Program-made: the position numbers and the translations under genes
Shown: one piece after another, positions 55,565 to 64,000 of the stretch
Position numbering within the stretch: position 1 is the stretch's first letter
How the letters are laid out: each line of letters starts with the position of its first letter
The notes under the pieces: generated by a model
Seen by the model: the letters and a program-made list of their open reading frames with translations, nothing else
What the model was told of the DNA's origin: nothing
Database searches by the model: none
Assembly (NCBI GenBank): GCA_007844125.1
Contig: CM017561.1
Coordinates: forward strand, 23,237,260-23,301,259
Reading direction: 5' to 3'
From: Sinonovacula constricta
Lineage: Eukaryota > Mollusca > Bivalvia > Cardiida > Solecurtidae
DNA length: 64,000 bases

Positions 55565-57900
55565 AGAAACAGTGTAACATGTTCCATGTGATATATAGAT
55601 TGGACACAACATTATCAATTATTAACAAATTCGTCGCGCTATTTTATAAATAGTAAATAAAGAAACTTCCAGAATGAATAATAGGAGAATTAAAAACAAA
55701 CAGTGCACACAAAAATGATTAAACACATAATCTTGGAAGCCTAATAAAGATGCTGCTATTACATGAAACAACAGCACAATTCCAACATGGGTGTAATATT
55801 TTAGTTCGCTTCGCGTTTGGCAACAAACTGCATCAATAATTCAGTCTGGTTACAAGAAACAGTCCTCTCCGGTGTCAATATTTGGGGAAGTGACACGTGT
55901 GCCGAAATGTTAGAGAAGATATTATAACACACCGGTCTGTTCCAAACTCCTGCGCGGTGGCATTGCTTAAGATTCTAACGACTTAAGATTCTAACAACGT
56001 TAAGAGAAATTACTGCAAAGTACGTTGCGGTCTTTTCAACAGAATCTTTAAAGTTTAAGCTAAAGCTTGTTTGTGATTGTTGCTGCTGTTGTTTTGTAGA
56101 CGTTGTCTATAATGAATATAACACCGCCGTGAGCTTCGATCTCTGCACTAGAGGCCATACGCCTTTCCACCGAGAAGAAAAAATGTGACAGGCTCTGAAG
56201 AACCACGAACTATTGTACAGTGTTTAAAATGATCATACTATTTTAGCATTAGTCCAAGGAATGTTTAAATTTTATAAAGTAACTTGACTTGATTTTATTT
56301 AGACGCTTTTAAAGTTTCTAAGGCTTCAACTTTCTAAGACTCCCAACTCATTTTGAAACCTGGATTAAAGGTCGTATTATGCGACGCTCTGCGACCATCT
56401 ATAAGGTTCAGAAATGTTTGTTCTAACTTGGAGCCAATTAGACACAAGGAACACAAAACAGCATTGAGCAAGGGTTTCAACACTGGGCTAGAGCTAACAA
56501 TAGCTACAATTGTTCTCAGAGATTCTGTTGTTCAGATTAAAAATAGAAAAAGCTATATATAATAAATAGATTAAGATAATTTGTAATGATCTCGATTATA
56601 ATGTTTAACTTTACAACAGCAAACCATGGGTTAAAGATTATAAAACATTAGATAATTTTCATATGATTGGTCAGATTAAATTTTTTATTTGAATCCAGCC
56701 AATCAGATAAAAGAGTATTGCCACTGACTCAAACTCAAAAGTTTCAAAATCTCTAATCCAGATGAGTAACAAAGCATCGGCTACATCTGACCAATCAGAT
56801 CATGTATATTGAATCTCAAACACCAGCTTAAAGTTTAACAGTCCTAAACCCTCACTAACTTAAGTGGCCAACTTAAGTGGAATTATTTATAGTTACAAAA
56901 TAATTAATTAACGCATTTCCTGTTAACGGTTTGACAATCGCTTGATAAGATAACTGGTGTGATTATAAATGATAATGTCGAATATACGATAAGGCGTAGT
57001 TTCATGTAAATGCAGTCATTGTGAGTGAAAATCTCATCCCACAATGACGACAGTTGGAATAAATGGTCTGTTCCGATGTTCATATACACGACTTATTATT
57101 TATGTGAGAAAGGGCACTGGACATGTGATAAGATTATTATCTTTCTTACACAAAACAGTATATGGTGCATTTTATTTTCACCTACTTACACATGTACATC
57201 TATATGACGTTAAACGTGCTTGTAGAAATTCTACAAATAAGCTAGAATCGTTACCATGGAAGCAGTTTCACACACTGACACTCGCTAGTCTACCAAGCTA
57301 GTAGTAGATTAGTGGCGTTTGTCTGTACCTATATGTTTAAGACAGTCCAAGTTAAAACCACCATGTTGTTATTCAGAACGACGTGTATCAAAAGACATTA
57401 TTTTTCAGAGTTAATTAGAAGTTACGCATGCTTTAGCTATGTGTAAAAAAGGTGATTTAACATGTACAAAAGCACGAACACGTGTCAGCAAGTCTGAAGC
57501 GAAATTTTGAGATAAAAAAGGTTTGGAAGCAGAAAGGGGTTGCAAATGGTGTCGTGAACATTTGGAGTCCTGAATTTGGACACTGTTCTATATGACGTGC
57601 CCGTGTCAGTGAGGGGTTAAACTAATACTTAAAATAACTATCAAATAGATATAAGTGTATGCACAATAAATTAATTTTCCCTTTTTATTAAAGGGTAATT
57701 GGTAGAATGATGAATTAATAATAAAACTGGATAGATAACACGCTACACAAGTGTATCACATTACTTTGCATAAAGGCAAAGAAAAAGTAAAATTAATAAG
57801 ATATAAATATCAAATGCGTATTCACGAAGTTCTCCGGCCACTTTATAGATTTTTATTTAAAGCCGTATTGTATTACCCAAGAAATTGCGATTTCTGATTT
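55565..57900. other. Intergenic, nothing assigned
   Basis: AT-rich, with short open frames (e.g. 57044-57301) lacking codon bias, splice signals or recognisable motifs. No gene supported. Confidence 0.55.
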
Positions 57901-57918
57901 TGACTATGAGCGTTAAAC

Positions 57919-58332
57919 GTTTCCTCATCAATCGGAACATCTCGGATAATTCACGAATCATCTCTCGGATGTATGTAGGTATTCGGATAACCTCGGCCAT
58001 TTCCCTAAATGGGACTTCTTTTGTGACAGACGTCAAAACAAAGATGGCAGCTCGGATGACAGCTCACTATAGTACGATGCCTGTAAAACTTCACTTTGTG
58101 GCTGCTTCAAATTTAAATCATCTAAGTTAAATTTTCCCGGCGAAGCAAAGACACAGCTATCAAACGACGTCATTGCTTATGTTTTGTGCGAACTACATTT
58201 TAGGGATATTCTTCCGACTTCCGGCGAACAAATCGATCGTGATTTCTGTAAGTATCATTGCACCAGATACATCCGAGGGATGATTGTCCCGAGGACGGAA
58301 TTACTCGAGGAGTTCCGATTGGTTTCCTCATA
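57919..58332. mobile_element. ~410-bp inverted-repeat element related to the 33.4-kb palindrome
   Basis: Outer CAATCGGAAC (57928-57937) is inverted at about 58310-58322, and AATCATCTCTCGGATGTAT (57956-57974) is inverted with one mismatch at 58267-58285. The right end GATTGTCCCGAGGACGGAAT also occurs in the 33.4-kb palindrome, as does GGATAATTCACGAATCAT from the left end. The interior is non-coding. Confidence 0.75.
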
Positions 58333-58489
58333 AAAGCCTGGGTAATCCGCCTATCCTATATCAAGAAACTGGATGGTTACTAACAACTATTGACACTGTG
58401 CTTATATTTTTTTCCCCTAAAATGCGTGTTAATATTATTTTAAACTAATTCTATCTTTTGATCAACAAAAAGAGAATAGTCCGTAACAA

Positions 58490-58606
58490 AAAGCGCACCG
58501 CAAATCAAATGAGACGCCGCCTAGTTTCCGCCCGGCCGGGAGTAAAGCCAGCGACGGAAGAAGTTGGGTAGCTAAAAGTTACGGGCATCATGATATAGCT
58601 GTAAGT
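58490..58606 (+). promoter_or_regulatory. CpG-dense patch with downstream GTAAGT, candidate promoter
   Basis: Within a CpG-poor region, 58490-58560 has about ten CpGs (TTTCCGCCCGGCCGGGAG and neighbours). It is followed by a perfect donor at 58601 (GCT|GTAAGTG). No open frame starts before the donor, so a non-coding first exon is the simplest reading. No matching downstream exon was found in the window. Confidence 0.3.
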
Positions 58607-58619
58607 GTGCTCATGGGGC

Positions 58620-60650
58620 CCACAAGCCTCGGTCTACACAGTCAGACATCAGCTTGGCCGGACGATATAATCGATACATTCTTCACAGGTTATGTATTTG
58701 AAAATTTAACATTCTGTTTTATAACTTGGGACATGTGAACCCTAAAGCATGTATATGTCTTCCATCGTAGTACACACGTGTGTTAAATACGAATGGCCGT
58801 TTGATGTTTAATTTGCACAGCTGCTTTATGCTTTTAGATATACGTGCATATTTGATTATCTCTTTGAATGGGAACCACTTAAAATTTAATTAAAATACAT
58901 GATCAACGAAACGGAACGTACCGAACATGTGCGGTATAAAACATGGTGGAATACTTGCTAAGTATCTGCGACATATTGAATAACTAGTTCGAACGGTTGT
59001 TCAGGAGTTCAAGATGCATGTCTATTTAAACATGAATTTCAAAAAAACATATTTAAGCACAAAAAGGGAATCATACGGGTCCCTGAGGAATAATGCAACT
59101 ATGATATTATATTCCATTTACTTGTCAAACAGTAGGCTCTCTGTATGTAGCAGAAAGTTTTCCAGTATCCGTTTTCGCAGGTACCATATATTGATCCGCC
59201 CAAGCCTGAAGTCATAAATCCGGCATTCATGTTTAAATAAGTGGTCGATTGACGACCCTAAATGCTAGGGATATGCCATTATGTTCATTGAGACTGATGT
59301 TGAAAGTAAGTAAATAATGTTGCCACAAGGATGGAAGCAGGTGGGTGGGGGTGGTGGGGTGCACCCCCACCAACCAGGTAAAAGAGTAGAGTCATGAAAA
59401 CACACACATGTAAGCTTAATAAATACTAAGCTTTTAAAGTAAATATTATCTGTTGACTGATAAGGTCGAAGTTAAGGTCCCTAACTGTGTATGTATATCC
59501 AGTATTTACTACGCTAAAGTTAAATGGATCTTGATTCATTTCCCCCCCCCACACACACACACGCATTTTCTGGATCCGTCCCTGTGTTGATAGTCTCGTT
59601 GAATGATATTATAGCAGTATCATTCTATTTGGATAAACTATGAATATATTTCAGTCATATTAGACATTTAACCATTAGCGTGCTACATGCATTAATCAAA
59701 CAACACTAAATTAACAATTATTCGCTAGCAACTTCGCGCATAGACAGCAAGAGGTATGATTAAAGGCTTAGTAACAAAAAGTGTAGATCCTGATCAGAAA
59801 GTTCCAAGTTAGCAGCTTGCAAATTTACACTGACGTAGCTTAATGACTGTAGAACTAGTACTCCATACACATATTCAATCATGAATAAATGAAAAGCCAT
59901 GTCAAAAAATTCTCTGAATTAAAACCAACATGACCTGCAGGTATGCAATCAGGTGCTAAATGGTATACCGGAAGTACTGTCAGTTGGGGTCTTAATTATT
60001 TCTTGCTGTTACAGTATTGTATTGTTCATTTTCAGAACTTTAAGCAATTACGTTTTTTTCTAAGCTTAATGATCAATTGGATGCTGTCTTCGTAAGTTTG
60101 GCCAAAATATGTCTGTATGCTCGTGAAGATGTACCTAAAAGCGATGGGTCAGTTTCCAGACTTGATAATGATTAACATATATTATATTTTTGTGTAAAGG
60201 TGTTTTCCAACATAAGGGTAGCATCTAAATTTATCTCAAATGTTATTTGAACTTACGTAATTTGTCGGCAATGTCGAAACAGTGCAATAAATGTATCAAT
60301 AGATTTAGCAGTAGCAAGTTTATTGTTTAAATGGTCAATTTTTTTTCTCAAACGAAAGTTCTTGATGATTGGTACATACTAAATTGCTTCGTTGTCTATT
60401 GTTATACACTACGTCCTTAATTGAACTATAATTCACTTAACAACATTGCTATTTGCCCTGGCGAACATAGTCCCTGTGCCACCCCGGCAATCAAGTCAGT
60501 CCCACTACATTTTTTAAAAACAAACCGCGGCCCTGATCTAGGTCTACACTATTTTCCTAGCTAATAAAAAAGAAAAAAACCCCCAAACAAAACAACAACA
60601 ACACACCATAAGCTTCTTAAAAAGATTTCTTCCAAGGACATAATGCTTTC
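58620..60650. other. Intergenic, nothing assigned
   Basis: AT-rich, with a G/C-skewed palindromic patch GGGGTGCACCCCC near 59357 and a C run followed by CA repeats near 59541-59562. No gene. Confidence 0.55.
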
Positions 60651-60756
60651 GTCTTTATTTATTTTATCACAAACCGGAAAGTCAGCGAGCTCGGTGACTT
60701 AGTCTGGTTCCCAGCTTCTACTGTAAATATTATAGAAGTCTGGCATTGACGAAACA

Positions 60757-60777
60757 ATGGCCGACGCGATGATAGCT
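60757..60777 (+). other. Candidate orphan first coding exon (MADAMIA)
   Basis: ACAATGGCCGACGCGATGATAGCT followed by GTAAGT: a good start context, seven codons and a consensus donor. It lies between inverted arms GCTCGGT...TAGTCTGG (about 60689-60708) and CCAGACTATCGGTGACCGAGC (about 60807-60827). A downstream exon in the window was not recognised, so this is speculative. Confidence 0.2.
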
Positions 60778-61254
60778 GTAAGTTAACCAGACAAGGGGCA
60801 GGTAATCCAGACTATCGGTGACCGAGCAACTGTCATGATCGTGCCTAAAATATAACACATTATTGCGCATGGGCTTATGCGTAAAAAATCGTAAAATGTT
60901 TTGTAATATTCTATTAAATATTGTTATAATTTAAAAATGTTTTCTGTATCAAATATAGATTAGACTTCAGTGCTGTGTAAGACATAGAGCTATATGTAAC
61001 ACAAATATAGCAAATGTTACAGTTCTAAAATACTAAATGATACTTTTTGCATCCCATTACATGACAGGGTTCTGAATCTCTCGTGTTCAAACCTTATCAC
61101 ATTTGCTACTACAGCATAAGCTGGCTGATCTGGAGCTACATTGTTTGTTGAAGCTTGATCAACTTCAAACTCCCCGCAGTGATTACTTCCCTTGACAGTA
61201 CATTATATCACTGCCACCAGCAAGGTTTTCGCCCAAATACAGGCCGATTATTTT

Positions 61255-61292
61255 TCTTTTTTTTTTTGTGTGTGTGTGTGTTTTTTTTTTCT
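61255..61292. repeat. Poly-T / TG low-complexity run
   Basis: T runs enclosing a (GT)n stretch. Simple sequence, no further function seen. Confidence 0.85.
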
Positions 61293-61599
61293 GGACTTTT
61301 CTCCTCAAAATATAGTTTAAACATATTAATTTATCATATTAAAAATAAAAAGTAACTTAAAATATAAAAAAAATATGAAATTATGAAAGTCAAATTTCAT
61401 CGTACTGTACAGAATACAACGTACTATACATACAGAAAACTAAACATGGATGATCACCTCCTCGCTGATTGTGCAAGCGAATTTCAGTCGACATTGCATC
61501 TTAAAGACAAACAAATTGAATATTAAAATCCCGTCTTTGTAATCAGATACATTAAAATTTTTTCTCGTCACATAAAAAAACACAATTTTGACACGCTTT

Positions 61600-61720
61600 C
61601 TTTCGTGGCGTGTTTATGGAGGCCGCCATGTTTACTTCACGTGATACCCTATCGTCACGTGATCCTTGCTGGGGGCAGAGATTTAGGTAGCAACGCGTGA
61701 CGTAATCGCTGTGTCAGAGG
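61600..61720 (+). promoter_or_regulatory. Twin CACGTG boxes and Kozak ATG, candidate promoter/first exon
   Basis: Two TCACGTGAT boxes (61638-61643 and 61656-61661 for the CACGTG cores), 18 bp apart, and GTGACGTAAT at about 61697 (CRE-like). GGCCGCCATG at 61621-61630 is an excellent Kozak start; its frame runs 19 codons to AG|GTAGCA at 61686/61687. The sequence is CpG-richer than its surroundings. No following exon is visible before the window ends. Confidence 0.3.
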
Positions 61721-61739
61721 AGATTGGATCAACTTCTCT

Positions 61740-62510
61740 AAGAGTTAACATACATACACACGTTTTAGAAATACAACAAAATACAAGTTACTAACTTTTT
61801 AAGATACTATAAACACTTCAAGAGTCAACACCACCAACACCAACAGCAGAAAGAATTGTCAACAACACCAATGTGCATCAAACTGGTGTATTAAAACTTA
61901 TGATATAAATAAATAAATACAAAAGACTCTATTAATACCTGCTGTTTCAATCGTTATTCGGCAATCAAAAGAAATACCGCATTTTTCTCCAACTGAATAA
62001 TACTTTTAAACAAATAAAAAAAAGGAGACATGCTGCTTTGAAGTCTACACGCAGAAAGGCACAATGTTCGGCATGTTAATTCTCTTTCAGATAAATACTG
62101 TTCTAAAATGTCATTTGGTCAGATTATTTTACACTATGCTAATACTGTTTGTTGGTTGCTGCAAACCAATCATGTTTGTAGCGTTTTTTATGAAACTGGA
62201 GCCCACTTTTCACAATGAGCAAGTCGACATTGTAAACGCTCATCTGCATCTAAAACTATCGTCAAACAACTGGTTAGACAGAATTTAAAAACAAATAAAT
62301 AACTTTGGCCAATTTTGCAGTATAAATTAGATTATAACATAAACACAATGTCAGGGTACATAAAGTATCGATCATAGTTAAACTTTATAGATTGATATAT
62401 CAATAATATTCAAATTTTTTACTTTGGTTTACAATTGTCTTGGGTATCTGGCAGAGCCGCCATCATGTGACATGTCTGAAACAGCGTCTGTAAATTTTTC
62501 TTTCTAAGAT
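61740..62510. other. Intergenic, nothing assigned
   Basis: AT-rich, with a CCACCAACACCAACAG simple patch at about 61829. The 74-codon open frame at 62064-62288 is not recognisable. Confidence 0.5.
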
Positions 62511-62519
62511 ACATCGCAG

Positions 62520-62732
62520 CAACCAATTATGGTCATTATAGCGACATCTAGCTATTTTGGTGGAGAAAATCCCCAGAAAATGTCTGGGTAGAACCACCGG
62601 CGGACCGCATGTCAGCTGGAAGACCTTCCCACATTAAGTCCTTCGGCCAGAATGGGAAAAGAACCAATGGGGTGAGAGGCTAACCATTCAAAGCTACAAA
62701 TCGGCGACTCTACCACTACGCTACGGGCGCCA
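62520..62732 (-). mobile_element. SINE family B copy 5
   Basis: CAACCAATTATGGTCATTAT, GGGTAGAACCACCGGCGGAC, CACATTAAGTCCTTCGGCC and, on minus, a head starting GGCGCCCGTAGCGTAGTGG. This and the copy at 20720 share the ACATTAAGTCCT block, so they form a subgroup. Confidence 0.82.
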
Positions 62733-63256
62733 CACATGCAGTGTTTGTTGTTTCCAGGTTTCTTTTTTAGATGTTTAGTCCCACCAAAACATGCAAATAG
62801 CTCAAAATTGTTAAACTGAAAAGGGGTACCAAGTTCATGCATATGTTGGATTCAGTTCAAAATGGTAGGTAAACATTGATCTACAATTCTGCATCCGTAT
62901 TTCGGAATAAATACACCGTGTTGTGCATGTTGAATTTTTGGTCAATAATGCACAAAGTACTTTCGTTACTGAATTTAATCGCCATAAACATGGAATGTGC
63001 TGTAATGTATATAGATAAATACTTCATGAACGAAGTGCCTGTCATAAAATCACCAATGTACAAGCAATAATTTAGTTGCAACAATAACAAAAATATTACT
63101 AGACGTCAATGTATACAGAATTTATCATATCACACGAATAAATGAACCATGCTTATTATTGTAAAGGCAAAAACAAAACAAAAAAGTATCAAATTATTAA
63201 ATTATAAGTATATCACAATTAAATGCAGAAATTATCGCCCTATTCCTACTGTATCA

Positions 63257-63757
63257 TCAAATGGACTTCTTGTCCACTTGCTCCGAATCTACCTCCGTTG
63301 TGATTCGAAGGGAGAGTAGAAAATCAAACAGGAAGTCATGATATACACACAGAACGGCCCAGCAAGGGGCATACACAAGGGTAATAAGCCCCATCACGTT
63401 CAGAGGGTAGTGACTATAGTCCCAAGAACAGGCGTCAAACTGGCGGAGGATAACTCCGAACGTGAACTCCCAGAAGTAGATAATACCCAAGTAGAGTGGT
63501 ATTCGGATGTACCACAAGAGCCCGTGTTTGAGGTACAAAAACGAGTAGACGTGTTCTACGAAGAAGCTGCAGCTGCCGTAGATGAAGAATGAGAAGAGGG
63601 TGGTGTAGCCTTTCAGCTGGATGTTGCCCTCAGGCTCGAACATGAGATCAAACAGCGCCGTGAATACAATCTCGTCCAGAAGCCCATGCATGCCGTACAA
63701 GTAGAATCGAACCCAGGACGGCAGAGGCCGGGAGATGGTTGCGGTCTTTGGCTTCAT
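63257..63757 (-). CDS. TMEM229B: TMEM229-family membrane protein
   Basis: A single open exon encodes 166 residues from the ATG at 63757 to the stop at 63257. Hydrophobic segments and landmarks match the vertebrate TMEM229 family: RFYLYGMHGLLDEIVFTALFD, LFSFFIYGSCSFFVEHVY, YFWEFTFGVILRQFDACSWD (human TMEM229B: [20 protein letters not shown]) and MGLITLVYAPCW. Four or more membrane segments are likely; molecular function in this family is poorly known. The frame stays open upstream to a GTG at 63784, but a pyrimidine tract plus CCACAG at about 63776 looks like a splice acceptor, so this may be the second exon, with a 5' UTR or a few more residues further upstream. The B-paralogue name is tentative. 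Confidence 0.88.
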   Translation of the reverse strand: MKPKTATISRPLPSWVRFYLYGMHGLLDEIVFTALFDLMFEPEGNIQLKGYTTLFSFFIYGSCSFFVEHVYSFLYLKHGLLWYIRIPLYLGIIYFWEFTFGVILRQFDACSWDYSHYPLNVMGLITLVYAPCWAVLCVYHDFLFDFLLSLRITTEVDSEQVDKKSI

Positions 63758-64000
63758 TGCGAGGCCTGTGTTGGTCTGTGGCACGGAATAGAGGTAGAGG
63801 TGTAGATGGTGGGGTAGACGTCACTGTCGTTGTGAAGACTTAGTGAAAAACGAAAAAAAAATCAAAAGATATGATCATAACAAATTCAAAATGACACTTC
63901 AAAATGCAATCTTTCATGAAGCAATATGTGCAACAACACCAATTTGACTGCAAGAAACATGAATGGTTATCACTTATCACAGAGTAAAAATCTCCGATTT

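Noticed and set aside
63338..63592. 84-codon plus-strand frame
   Set aside because: Antisense shadow of the TMEM229-family coding exon.

Overview
This is animal nuclear DNA, most likely from a bivalve mollusc. The genes have many short exons with GT-AG introns, and the sequence between exons is AT-rich and full of tRNA-derived SINEs, minisatellites and short inverted-repeat elements. The host assignment is an inference from the repeat landscape (several SINE families with tRNA-like heads, and TGACCT/TGACCTTGACC-type dispersed repeats). No prokaryotic features are present.

Layout. (1) 1-2.4 kb, plus strand: the last three coding exons of a laminin beta chain, followed by a long AT-rich tail with a 29-30 bp minisatellite. 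(2) 8.6-41.4 kb, minus strand: a complete importin-9 gene (IPO9), 23 coding exons reconstructed with consistent phases, 1033 residues, converging on laminin. (3) 41.7-52.1 kb, plus strand: a complete ribophorin I gene (RPN1, oligosaccharyltransferase subunit), 10 coding exons, 609 residues. It is divergent from IPO9, and the two start codons are only 286 bp apart, so they probably share a bidirectional promoter. (4) 52-63 kb: mostly non-coding sequence with SINEs, a 22/24-bp minisatellite, a MITE and three CpG- or motif-rich patches that look like orphan promoters or first exons. (5) 63.2-63.8 kb, minus strand: a TMEM229-family membrane protein, at least its main coding exon.

The most striking structure is in IPO9. 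Three consecutive exons (7, 8 and 9) each have a minisatellite that spans or abuts the 5' splice site. After exon 9, 21 copies of an exactly 82-bp unit run through 80% of the intron. Each unit carries the last 48 coding bases of the exon plus the GTATG donor and 34 intronic bases, so the intron holds 20 decoy copies of the exon end. Exon 7 shows the same thing with a 32-bp unit (13 donor copies), and exon 8 has a ~35-bp array starting about 6 nt past the donor. Two independent arrays that each captured a splice donor, in one gene, suggest a shared mechanism or susceptibility at exon-intron junctions.

Mobile DNA: SINE family A (10 substantial copies, plus one head fragment), five copies of SINE family B plus a tail fragment, and single copies of two further tRNA-headed families; five of the six family A copies inside IPO9 are in the sense orientation. 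IPO9 intron 1 also holds a truncated LINE and a decayed 3.27-kb DNA transposon with perfect 13-bp inverted termini. All gene calls rest on recognisable protein families and splice-site phase consistency; no database search was run.
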